Assembly (NCBI GenBank): GCA_012295275.1
Contig: CM022667.1
Coordinates: 18,571,245-18,635,244 of the forward strand
Length of the DNA: 64,000 nucleotides
Source of the DNA: Chrysomallon squamiferum
Taxonomy: Eukaryota; Mollusca; Gastropoda; Neomphalida; Peltospiridae
Direction: 5' to 3'
Every line of letters starts with the position of its first letter. Position 1 is the first letter of the stretch. The notes beneath the pieces were generated by a model. The model ran no database searches. It was not told the origin of the DNA and saw nothing but the letters and a program-made list of their open reading frames with translations. A program made the translations under genes and the position numbers. This document shows positions 12,152-25,400 of the stretch, piece after piece.

Positions 12152-14482
12152 AAATGTTATACACTGACATTTTCCCATTTTTTTGTCATATTTTATAACG
12201 TATTACAGTTCTTTCACTAAATATATAGTATTAAATTGATATTGTATCTCTAAATGAACATTTAAAAGCATGCGTACAAAGACACTGTAACTGTACATAT
12301 ACACTTGCAGAGGTCTTACGAGTCTGCCCACCATTCAATGGCAATAGCACAATATCCACCTCCCGTTTATTTAGACTGTCATTTTGTATAATATATTAAA
12401 CAGACACTTTGATTTTATTTAATTGCTAGTAAAAATATACTTGAACTTTGAAAATTTTCTAGAAAACCCCACCCAATTGTATCCACATAACCATGTTTTA
12501 TTATTATTATCTATCAGTTAGAATTATTATTAAGAAGCAAAAAGTTGAAGTTACTAAGATTAATATTTTTTAATTTTATATTTTAAATTTTTCATTCATT
12601 TATTTTATTAAAAAAAAAAAAAAATTATGTTTAATAATTAAAAACTTATTTATAATTATTGTTAAAGATTTAGCTGAAGCATGACAATTATTATTCATTT
12701 TCCTTCAAATAAATTACTGATATATCTATTACTGTGTGTTGTATTTCTGTTTTCACAGATGCAGTAAAAATCAAAGTTAACCCTTGATTTCCGGTTTGAA
12801 AATTACATATAGTAATTTAAATTTTTTTTTTTTTTTTTTTTTAAAAAGAAAAAAGAAAACAGTTTACATACACAACCATACAACATTGATTATTCAAACT
12901 CAGTGAAATATACATTTTTATAGTAGACTGGAGTGGAGTGGAACTTTGTTGTTTAATTCAATTCATACAGATGTTTAAAAAATTAAATTTATATTATTTT
13001 AAGCTGAGAAAATTTTAGATTAGAAAGTGAAATTTTAATGATAGTTCAATACTGATGTTTAAAAAATTCAAATTTATTATTTTAAAGAGAAGTTTCTGTC
13101 ATCTAAATCATTCATGTAACAATGAACAGTGTATTTTTGTGAAATATTCTTTACTAACTTCTGACTACAAACAATCCAAATTTTTGATATTTAATTTTTA
13201 ACTGTCTTTATAGGTTGATTTGTTGATAAAGAAAGCAGGGCTAAAAGTTTGATTGTTTAAAAGGTCCATTTATTTTAATAATAATAAAAACAAATATTTA
13301 AAAATTATAATAATAAATGGACTAAGAAGAACAATTATGGTAATCATTTTCATAATTTTTCAGTTTTTGTCAAGGTTGTTGTTTAGAAAAAGAAAAAAAA
13401 TTACTAAGATATCAATAACTAAGGCAGAGATTACTGGAGTAAATACTTATTTATTTAGTGAACATACTACTAATTAACAAATAAATCACTACCAAAGAAG
13501 ACAAGGCCTTTAATAGCAACAGTGGTAATTTTATGAAAGGATTGATCTACAAATTTTTATTTTAAAGATTTGGAATAAATTTATGTTTGTTGTTTTTTTG
13601 ATTTTTATTCTACAAGAAACTGGTTTACATTTTAATTTCTAATTTTTACATTAGTAGGGAATTGGTTTACTTTTTTTTTTAGAAGATTTGTAACAATAGT
13701 ATGCTACTTTTTGTAATTTTACCCTTCATGCTAACACAAAAATTATCAAAATATGGATGCAAAAAAATAAAAAATAATGATAATAAAATAAATAAATAAA
13801 ATAAAATAAAAAATAAATAATAAAGTGTATATAATTCTGTGTGCCCTTGTGTGTTTTGGTATGTATGAGGGTAGTGTTTGGTGCTTCATTAAAATAGTTT
13901 TCCATTCTAAAGAATTATTTTAAAACAAGAAAAAGCAAACTGTCAGATTTCACCAAATGAATTTTTTTTTATTAGCATTTTCAACAAATTCTGTTGGCTT
14001 TATATTCAAAGAATCACAAGATTTTATCACTTCTCTGAAAACAGAAGCAACAGTTAGTCTTAGAATTTTGAAAGACAGAGAAATTTATCCAGATTTTTCA
14101 GTTTATCATGTTTTTGATATGTGAGAAGCAACAGAGAATGTTTGACTCATTTTGGTGAAACACTACATGATTCACAGCTTTATATGAAAATGTTAGAATC
14201 ATATAGTTTTAAAGCTTTTGTTTTTTTCAGACTTAAAGCAACACACAAGTTGATGTGATCACATTTAGAACAGGAACTTAGAACGGTACTGAAAACAGGT
14301 ATTTTAAAAGGAAATAATTTTATATTTTTATTATTTAAAAGAAAAAAAAGGCTTTCATCAGAATGAAAGAAGAGACTTTCAGAGACATTTTTCTCTTAAA
14401 TACATTACTTATCTGGTTTGTCATTATCAGATATAGTGTGTATAATTCAAACACTAACTGCAAAATATGAATTATTTTTATA
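12152..14482. other. AT-rich intergenic stretch downstream of LRRC29
   Basis: Contains the LRRC29 3' UTR and non-coding AT-rich sequence with homopolymers (poly-A near 12610, poly-T near 12822) and a TAAAATAAA-rich tract (13776-13822). An AATAAA occurs at about 12708, which is rather far from the stop at 12151. No gene is recognised. Confidence 0.5.
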
Positions 14483-14980
14483 CAGTGGAACCTCTGGTTA
14501 TGTACATCTCAAAGCATGAACCGTGATCTTGGGCAATTTTTGTCTCGGTTTACAATTAATGTCCCAAGTTATGAACTACAGCAATGTGCCATGACAAGCT
14601 TTCTTTTGACATCAGTAAAGATAAGAACAGATGCTTATGTCAAAACCGAGGTCAAAGTAAGGATTATAGGCATGCCCTATAGCAAATATATATCATTAAT
14701 TAGGCCTTTAGTCTTCGATTCGCAGTTGCAGCTCAATAGCTTTTGCACTGAGATTGTGCACTTCCATTTTTATAGAATATATTTTTTATTATACCCTAAC
14801 CAATATGGCACCCAAGAAACAAAAAGTGAAAGTGATAATGCTGGTGGAAAGTATAAACATATCACAGTAGAGGTTAAGAAAGAAATAACTGCAAAACATG
14901 AGAGTGATGTTCATGCGTCTGACATTGCTTTGGTTTATGAGTTCTGGAACAAATTAAGCTCGTAACCTGATGTTCCACTG
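14483..14980 (+). mobile_element. Tigger/pogo-type short element (498 bp) with TA target duplication
   Basis: The left end CAGTGGAACCTCTGGTTA is matched by the reverse complement of the right end, CAGTGGAACATCAGGTTA. TA dinucleotides flank both ends (14481-14482 and 14981-14982), as in the Tc1/mariner/pogo superfamily. An internal plus-strand fragment at 14804 reads MAPKKQKVKVIMLVES, resembling the start of a Tigger transposase. The element is therefore an internally deleted, non-autonomous derivative. Confidence 0.8.
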
Positions 14981-15340
14981 TACTGAGTTGTTTACATTAT
15001 TTAGATGTTTTTGTTTTGTACTCAGTTTTATAGAAAAATCTGTAATTTAAGAAATAATGTTTGATACCTTTCAAAATATTACTCTGAATATAGTTTATGT
15101 CCATCTCTCTGCATTAAAGATGCAAACACAAACTCTAAATAAAATGTTAACAACAGATTAATAATTTAAAAATTGGTCATTCTATGAAAAATAACAGTAA
15201 CTTATTTGTATCAAAGAGTTTCTCAAACTAACATTTGCTAGACTGTTTCATATTTTTAATGAACTTTGTACCATTTTATACTCACCTATAAAGCAGGTTG
15301 TAATTTCATCCATTCCTTATCTCAAATAAAAATATATATA

Positions 15341-16073
15341 CAGTGATACTGTGACTTACAAGTTTAATTCGTTCATGGTCGAGCTTGTAACTCAATTTCC
15401 TTGTTTATCAAATCAATTTTCCCCAAGTGAAATTTATTGAATTAGGATTAATCTGTTCCTGCCCCCCAATTATTTGTAACGTGTTTTTAAATAAGAAAAA
15501 TGTATTTATAAATGACAAATATTGTATAAAAACCAAATAAAATAGAATGTAAAGAAATAAATTGGTTTTGTAATATGTACAGGGTTATGTTTTTTTTATC
15601 TTTTTGTGGACAAAAGCCTGCAGCTTAGAAATTATTTTAATGCCTTTTGCTGGAGTTATAGCCTTTATCAACTCCTTCTGCTTCAGTATGGTACATATCA
15701 TAGAAGTACTATGCTCATCCTGCCTGATCAAGTTAACTAAATGCACACCTCGCAAGTTTTTCTATGATTTCATGCTTTAATTCAATCAACATCATCTGCT
15801 TCTTCTTCTCAGCATTATCTTAGGATCCATGGTCAGAAAAAAGAAAACTGGCAAAATACTGCACAAAACAACAGAGATGCTTCCACAGCAAGATAACCAT
15901 GAGAAGTAAACGACTGAGACACGGGATACTAGGCAAATTTTGAGTTGTTCGTTGCGCCAACTAGCTCATAACTCAGATTTTGGCTCACAACTCAAAGCTG
16001 AACATTGACTGGGCAACTGCTCATAACTCAGAAAATTTGTAAGTTGGTGCACTCATAAGTCAAGGTACCACAG
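15341..16073. mobile_element. Second pogo-like non-autonomous element (~733 bp)
   Basis: The ends are related inverted repeats: CAGTGATACTGTGACTTA on the left, and CTGTGGTACCTTGACTTA as the reverse complement of the right. TA flanks lie at 15339-15340 and 16074-16075. Subterminal sequences repeat ACTTA/AACTCA motifs. No coding capacity is recognised inside. It differs in sequence from the element at 14483, so it is not a simple duplicate. Confidence 0.65.
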
Positions 16074-16396
16074 TATATTCATAATGTGTTTTCAAATTCG
16101 ATAACAAAGAAATATATATTATTTAATACAATTTTTGGATGTGATCACATGTGCATATTTTCACTCAAGAGCTGACAATTCTACATTTTTATTATACTTA
16201 CAAGTTAAGAATCTGATAAAACTTCTAACAAATACCAACAATAATATCGCAACATATTTAAACTATACAACACAATTTATTTATCTTGGGCCAAAAATAA
16301 AAATAAAAATATGTTAATAAGACAAATTCATTTTTTCAAAAAGAACAAAACAGTAAATAAATAAATTTTGCATACATCAGCTACTTAGAGAATACA

Positions 16397-16402
16397 TTTA
16401 TT
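16397..16402 (-). terminator. Candidate polyadenylation signal of IPO4
   Basis: TTTATT on the plus strand reads AATAAA on the minus strand, about 75 nt downstream of the IPO4 stop codon. In sequence this AT-rich, the hexamer alone is weak evidence. Confidence 0.4.
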
Positions 16403-16476
16403 TTTTAATCATGAAAAATGTATTCATGTTTATACCAATTTAAGAAGCAAAGAAAAGCACTGAAAGAGAATCTTGC

Positions 16477-19400
16477 TCAAGGACTTCTATTAAGAATAGA
16501 AATACAAGTGTCTAACTTGGTGGCAAGTTCTGCTTTGAGTTCTCCCTTAGTCTGTTCATATATTTCTGGACTTGTTTTTTGAATGTTCTGAACAAACTGT
16601 ATTAGCATCATCTGGACATCTAAAATAAATAAATTGTGGTAAACATCAAGAAATATTTAAAATAAGTAACAGAAAATTATGTTTATATAATAAATAAAAT
16701 AATTATTTGAGATTATAAACTGAGTTGCTATATTCTCCAAATCTACTGAAAAGATTAATAAAATGATTAGAAGGAATCACATAAAATATTTTTGAAAATT
16801 GTAATGAAAACTAATATTTATTTACAAACATAACTGACCTTGTTTGACTTGTTCGTTCCCCAGAATATCTGCAATAGAACTTAGTAACTGCGGAACATAT
16901 TTTACTACCTGAAATATATATTTTTTAAATGTATATAAATAACTAGAGATTACTGATTAATTTGCCAAATGGAAAAAAAAAACCCAAAAAACAATCCCCC
17001 CCCCAAAAAAAATGATGAAAAAAAACAAATATATATATATTTATATATAAAGAAAGAATATTTAAAGAAAAGATCCTAGAACAGTTAAAAAAGAAATAAC
17101 AATAATAAAAGAAATAATTAAAATTGAGAAAATACTCTACATAAAAAATATATAAATAATCTTAAATAAATCAGCTTTCCATTTCTCATCCAAAACTCAA
17201 AATTAACCTAGGCTTTTTCTGTCTGTACCTGAATTGTGTTATATATGATTTATGAATATGTCAGAACAACAAAATAGGAAATGAAATTAAAAAACCCCAG
17301 AGAATCTAAAAAAAAAAATACAATAAACAAAAATATATATTAGTAATAATGATAATAAAGAGAAGAAAAAAAAAATTAAAACATTTACAAAAATAAAATA
17401 ATAAATAGTAAGAAGAAAATAAAAAGAATAATAGAAGTAAATACAAAATAAATATAAGGAAACGATATTAAGAAAAAAGTAAATTAAGACTATAGTATAC
17501 TTGACAAAACCCAAATACACACAAACTAAGGCAAGATGCAAGACCAAATAAAATAAATTGTAAAAAATTACTAGCAGCTAATTGCTAGATATAAATATTT
17601 CTCTGAAACTCACTTCATTCTCCCCTTCACTATAGAGATGTATAAGTGTTCTATAAACAGTAGAAGTCTCCTCTAAGTCTTGTTTTAGCGGCAAGCACTT
17701 CACCACTACAGGAATAACCTAAAGTAATAATATTTAACGTAAACAGCTAACAAAGAAAATGAATATATTTAGTATTGAAGAACATCTTCAGATCTGCTTA
17801 TTGCATGATCAGTCCTCTTCGATACATTTATTGTGTTATGATGTTCCAAAGTTCTATGGATTCTGTCTCAAAAATATCCTGTATGTTTACTTTTTAAAAG
17901 GAAAATAAAAAATCAGCAACACTAATTAATAACAATAGCTTTATACTTAAAAAATTTATGACTGATAAAAGTGACACATAATAATCATTAATAGTAAAAT
18001 GAAATGAGATACCTCATTAAACAGTTATTTCAATAAAACAATGTGCATGAGACTATGTAAAACTATACAAACTAGTCTTGGTATAAACCTCTAAGAGATT
18101 ACAGAAGAAAAATAAATATTAAATATAAAAGTCAAACAGTCTTTAGATGAAATAAAGAGCCTTTTATTTTTATTATTAATATAATAACTCACATGTTCAA
18201 GGTGTACAATACTCCTGTTAGCCCATATCATTCTACATGTAGCAGCACATATATTGTCCTGAACTCTACCATCTCTTTCTTTGCTGAGAATATCAAACAA
18301 AGCCTTTAGAACGTCAGGATACTGACTGATGCCAAGTTAAAGAAAAATATTGTTCTAAACTTATAAACCAAATTTTCTTTACACACAACACACAGACATT
18401 AAAAATCATGCAGATGTATATCTGCGCATGTGTGTGTGTTTCTTTGTTAAAAGATCTGATTTTTATGTATGAAAAACTAAAAAAAAAAGAAACAAAATAT
18501 GTATTGTGAGTGGTCTTAATTCATCTCTCTAATCACAGAGAGTAAATTTGAATAACATATCTGAACTTGTGCTTGTGAATAGACTGCATGATTTTTATGG
18601 ACATGAATATGCAGAACCCTGAATGTGAATGGATATAATGGTTTTCAATGTTTACGTAAAAGCATGTAACTGAATACAAAAGTCTGACATATATATATAT
18701 ATATATATATATTTATGATATGTCAAGGATATGGATATAGCTTTTCACCACTGTTAGCAACAAGTACTCCAAGAGCAAAGACAGCATTGCTGCGAACCTC
18801 TTCATCTTCTTCATGAATCATTTTCATAAAAACTGGGTACAATGGATCAACAAAGGCAGCTGATGTTACTCCACAAGCCTCCAGTGTCTCGGCTAGTGTA
18901 CCCACAGCAAATGATTTCTCTGCTGTTGAACTGGTCTGTTTCTGAAAAAGCAAACAAATAAATAATTGAATAATAATAATAAAAATTATTCCCAAGTTTT
19001 TTTTATACATCTTTTTTAATTATATTTCTAGTTTTTTACTTTTTGTTGTGATTATAAGTTTTTTTTATTTCTGTGATTTGTTTTTAAGTGTGTTTAGACA
19101 TTTGTATATGTGTGATTGCTTGTACATATGTTTGTTAGTGTCTGTATTGTGTGTGTTTATGTGTCTATGCCTGGCTGTTTGCATGTGTGTGTGTGTGTGT
19201 GTGCATGCGTGCATTTGTGTGTGCGTGTGTGCATGTGCGTGTGTGCATGTGTGTGTGTGTGTGTGTGAGTGTGTGCGTGTGTGTGTGAGTTTCCACTCAC
19301 TAATCTCTTGAGCAGATCTGTTATAAAACTGCTGAAAAATGGTAGAAACTTGTCTCCTCCCAATATTCGAGCCATCACAGGCAGAACATCACCCCCTGAC

Positions 19401-22400
19401 TCTATCAACATCCCATCATACTCTGCCTGCTGCTCCTCCTCATCTTCCTCATCCTGGTCCTGACATGATAACTGAAATTACAAAATATATTTTAATACTA
19501 TTTATTTTTATTTATTACACTACTATTACAACACAATCACTAGTACCACAACCACTATGGTCATTACCACCATTCTCACACCACAACTATGACCATCATA
19601 AACACCACAATCATCATCACATCATATTATTAATATTACCTGTATAGTACTAGTACTAATATAGATACAATCACTACCACTGAGACAGCTATTAATACTA
19701 ATATCACTATTAATTCTATTATTAATTCTACTGATTATAATAAACAAATCAAATTATAATATGTAAAAAAATAGGAGAAAATTATACATCCATATCAAAA
19801 TCTGTATAAATATATTTATATGTATGTATTTTTTTTCCCCACTGAAACATACATTTTTTGTCACTTTTTATTTATTTTTAATAATAACCTATCTAGAAGC
19901 AAATATTATATATAAAAATGAGTAAATAATGATTTTTTTTCATACAAAAAGCTAACATTACCTTATGAGTAAAGATCTCTTTGACAACTGATAAGATAAC
20001 ATCTGTGGCACCAGTGATCTGTAAAACTGGTTCTCCAATTTTATTTAATATTTCCTGGACTGCATCCACTGCAGCCATAACAACTGTACGATCCATCTCC
20101 TCTCTGATGATGCTGATGTATTTAGGAATCATTGCTACCAGCATTGTTTTCAAGGCTCAAAAATATTACATGTAAATATGAATAATAATTGATAGTATAA
20201 TTAAACAAATATTTCAATCTTTAACTCTGTTTCCTACTTTTTAGGACACCTGTAAGTTTACACATTTTTAATGTTTATAAATATGTTTGTAAACTGATTA
20301 ATATATAATTACCTGTTTCAGCATCTGATGAAGGCGTTTGAGAATGAAACAGATGAACAGACATACAGAACTGGGCTAGAGTTGTAATGGCAGCTTTTTT
20401 CACATTTGAAGCAGGATAAGTAAGAAGATCTAGAATTTCTGCATAACATTTCTCTAAATACGGCAAAAAGGCTGATCTGAGAACAGATATTTTTTAATTA
20501 GACATTCTATTATTTCAATCATATATACATGTAGATATTCTCCAAATTATTTTAACTGTTGTAATTACTATTTAAATTCTCACTTGTATTAATGTAAAAA
20601 TTTAAAAATTAAACTGATTATCTGACAGTACTCACCCAATATTTTCTGCTAGTTCACCAAGAGCAGCACATGCGTCTTCTTTTTCATCCAGATATGAGTT
20701 CATAACACTGATACTGAAAATGAATAAACAAAACACCTGAAAGGTCATTTTAAGATGCTGTTAGTTATGCATGCAGTATTATTTAATTTCAATAACATTT
20801 ATAGATAGAATGATCTAAAATTATTACCCTTCCACTTTATCTTCATCATCATCTTCATCACCATCAGCTATTTCTTCATCATCATTGAATTCATCCTCAT
20901 TTATTATGGACACTGAATTTTCTTTGTAATATGGCTGGTAATAAAAGTAATTTCTGTTCATGGCAAGTGCAACCACCAAGTTATTTATTCCTTTTAATAA
21001 TAAAATTTGATTATCTGATATTTATAATCACCAAGTTATTCTTCCTTACTAATAAGGCTGGTAATACAAATATATGTCTATAAATGTTATGTTTAACAAG
21101 TGAATTATTTTATAAGGAAAAAAAGAAAAAGAAAAAGAGTAAGAAAAAAGTGAAACATTATCCAGACTTATTCATTTCTTTTCATATGTTTACAGAAATA
21201 AAACACTGAATTATTGAAGTTTATAAAATATATTTAGGCTATTTAGTTGTACAATTATTTATTATTCATCAAAAAAATATGATCCTGTTTCACACAACAA
21301 TTAAAGAAATTAGTGTAAAGTCTACTTGTGCAAAAGCCTACCAAAATACAACTGGAGAACTCTAGTAATTCGACTGTATAATATAGCTGATAACCAACTC
21401 ACTGTGAAGCCCTCCAGTGACTTGACTGACTGTAAAATGTAGTTGATAATTTTCTCCAGGTTGGTACTCATATCTGCTTTTACTACATTTGAAATGGCTG
21501 CAAACATCATAAAGCTGTAATAAAATAAACAAAATCTAATTGTAACAAAACTAAAATTAATATATTCTTGTGGTGATATGAATACCTTATAATCTACATA
21601 CTGACAGACAGCTATTTCTGACAAAGGACATGAGAGGTAAATTTGATGTTACTTATGGCTTTGTCAGTCAAAAAGATTCTGATATTGTAACTGACATAAA
21701 ATAATATATAAGTGAATATCAGTTTATTATGATTAAAAACAATTAGTTGCTATTATTGGCTACTCTACAGAAACAATATGATTATTTTTATTCTGACAAA
21801 GTGAATGATAGTTATCCCAACAATATATTATGACTTAGTTTAGCATTTACTTACAATGAACAACAAAGTCAATCTTACTGCACTGAACAACTTACACACA
21901 TCTTCTTAGATCTGGGTCATCTGTAGAATCAAGAAGTCTAAGGCCAAGCAGAATACATTCATTAGAAAGAGGTCGAAATGTCTCAGCACCAATGTTTCTA
22001 GCTAGCAGTCCAAGAGATTCTACACAAAAATAAAAAATACAGATAAACAGAGAGTGGCAGAAACAGAGATAAAGAATGAAAGAACTTAGAAGATATATTG
22101 TTTTGATCTTGGAAATATTTACTGAATAAAATGAAAAAATTCTACTAGAAAAATACAAATTATAAATTAAAAAAAAAAAAATATATATATATATAAAAAA
22201 GAAAAACAACAAAGAATAATATTTCATTTCAAAATCATGACCAAAATTTGTTACTTTCAACTGAGGAAAGTAATTCTATGCCATGGTATTTACTTTGGTT
22301 AAATATGTCCAAAAAAAGAGCCAACAAAAAATTACTTTAAAAATATTAATTTCCCATTTTAAAAATCTTTCCTGTATAAAAGATAAATATACCTATTGTT

Positions 22401-25400
22401 TGTATTTTTAACTTCATCATATCTTCACTTTCAGAATCATTCAAATATGTTTTGAAAATTTCTATAATCTGTGGAAAGTATGGTACCATGTTTTCTTTAG
22501 CTGCACATGCTGCAAGTTAAAATAATCAAACCATGATAAGTTAGAAGTATTTCAGTTATTAACTAAACCCACTACATATAACTGATAATATAATTTAGAT
22601 TATTTTAAATAAAAAATTAGAATTATATTTTAAAGGCATTAACTTTTAAATAAAAATTATTATTGAACAGCTGATGTCTAGGACATGACTTGACACACTC
22701 CAGATCACCTTAAGAATATTTTAAAATATGCTTTTAGTGGCATAAATAACTACCATAAATATACAAAGTGAAATATTTACTTACTAATGGTTTAACACTT
22801 AACATTTACCATGATTGCAACATTTAGCAGTGTATGTAACTATGGATATAATATTTACCAATAGGTTAACAACATAACATTGGTTTTATCACCTACCAGT
22901 AGATCCTATGGCACTGATTGCCAGTTCTTTGGCTCGGACTGTTGTTGACGACTGCAAAATGGATAAGATATGTTCCATCAGAACTGGAAGGAATGGCAGT
23001 ATTTCTTTGCCTGGAAAACATTAACAAAATAATTTAATAGACAACTGATTAAAATATTTGGAAAAATAGTTTCTTTTCAATTCAGCAGACTGTTTTTAAG
23101 AATAACAAACATTTGAAGCATACAACCAAGATATATAAAGAACATATAAATTTTCAGCTAATATGGGAAATAACAAAATAAAATAAACCATCATACTTTT
23201 TCTGACTTACACTAAGCTACATTTACTCCCATTATCTCTAGTATTATTATTCATGATAAAACAACAATCAATATACCAGTCAGTAAGTTTTATATAAACT
23301 GAAAAGTGATATTTCTATACAAACAAAACAATATTTAAATTATAATTTGTAAATTAAATTCTTACAGAAATTCAGTAAACTATGTGATCCTAATTGTTGT
23401 TGTTTATAAAATAATTTCCAGATAATGTAACTAACCAAGATTTTCACAGAACATTTCCAGAGCATAATAACTCTTTGTAAGACCATGTGGATTTTTATCT
23501 GCATTGTGTGTGGCTTGTCCAAGATGTTGAAACAATACAGGAAGCAGCTCGGAGGCAAATTTGCTAATATCTGGCTAAAAAGTAAAAATGAGAATCCAAA
23601 TTATAACTATTCTGAGTTTCTTACCTATCTATCAAACAAAATACATTTTTAAAAATATTAAACATACTAACACAATATTAAAAATAATTAAAACAACATA
23701 TTAGCAACCAGTGCAAGTTCTTCTGAATCTGCTGCATTTTTATACTGTTCACACTTTCAACTTTTAGTATCAATCAGTTTTAAGGAATATATATATTTTT
23801 TTTTTATAAAACTTATTATTATTATTATTTATTTTTGTTCTTTCTGGCCTGAATAATACCTTGAAAGGAAAGAATGGAACAATTTTCATTAGTTTATTTG
23901 ACATTTTATTATTTGAAGATGTGTTTTTCCCAGTTAAGTTACATTTAAACTGTAATAATGGATATGGTGTAACTAGCTTAAAATGAATTAGTTTTCAAAT
24001 CAGCAGACTCTTATTACAATGAGACTATTATCCATTACTTAACACAAACCTGCAGATGTTCTGAAAACTGTCCTAGAGCAAACAGGGCAGCATTTTTGAC
24101 AAGTGGTTCTGGATCAACAAGGCCCTTACAGACACACGGCAATATAGCATTCAGATGTCTGTAAAAACAAAATAATTAATTAATAAATGCTTTCACTGTA
24201 ATGAAATTTTTACCATTATAAATACATAGTCAGAATACACTAGATATCATTTGTTGTCAAATAATAGTAAGATTGATTTTTTTTTTTCACTTAGATGTAC
24301 AAAAATGTTTTATCAAAATTATGCTTTTAAAACAGGACATACATCCAATATGAAATGTATGAAATATATTAATTAAGCATGCAGTAGTAAGTAAATGATC
24401 TTACTTATTCATCAAATAGTCAGCACATCCCTCGGCAACCACAGCCATTGCCATGTATGCTGCCCTGCGAGGACCAACTTCTCTGCTTTGAAGACCTGAC
24501 TCTACCATAGACATCTGAAATAGTAAAAAAATATTAATACTATAACATGTAACAGAAAGAATTCTCTAACAAAAATATTATTTATTCAGTTCCATGAGAA
24601 TCAACATGAAGAAAGTGATTGCAATGGGACAGCTTCCAACAGGTTAAAAATAATTCTCAACACTGTCTAACTGAATGAATTCTATCTAGATAAATAAAAT
24701 TCTTGATAAATAATTAAAATCATTAAAAACAAAAATGTTTATCAGAATTTATTTAACTCACTAGTGGCGGAATCAGTTTCTCTGGTGGAAGATGTAAGGC
24801 CATGACGTCAACCACCTATAAAATAGTTCTAAGGTTTCAGCACAATTTACATCAGATTATTGATTTTACTAGTGCAAAAACAAGCTTAAGTCAATTCACA
24901 GACAAAATAAAAGGCAAAGAAAAATTAATATGATTCAAATGAGAAATCATATAATTTTATTAATATTTGTAATATTATAGTTGATACAATGCATTATTGA
25001 TTATTATGACCTTTATAATTTATACACATCTTCTCTTATCATGAAAATATACAATATCTTTCATAAACTTATTAAACAAATATGTATATCGCTAGAAAAA
25101 GAAGAAAGACCATGTGTGAAAAATTCAGATCAATCCATAATAAATAAATAAAAATTATATTTGTCTCAGTACTTTTTAACAGTAATGCTTATTGGGCATC
25201 CTGAAAGTTGAGGAATTTCCCTTCCTTTTTTACAAACCTGTATAGGTAAAAGCAACAAACCTGTCCTGCATACTGACTAGGGCTACTAGACTCCTCCCCA
25301 TCATCATCTTCAAGATCTGTTAAATCTTTGTCCTTTTCTCCAATAGTACACATGACTGGAAATAACACCTGAAGTATGGGTTCTACTAGTTTCTGCTTCA

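Noticed and set aside
17287-17547. 86-codon minus-strand frame rich in Phe, Tyr and Ile
   Set aside because: A/T-rich intron of IPO4 with biased composition and no similarity.
18721-18732. Stop codon after YPYP, suggesting a truncated IPO4
   Set aside because: These bases are the start of a U12-type intron; conserved downstream exons continue in frame.
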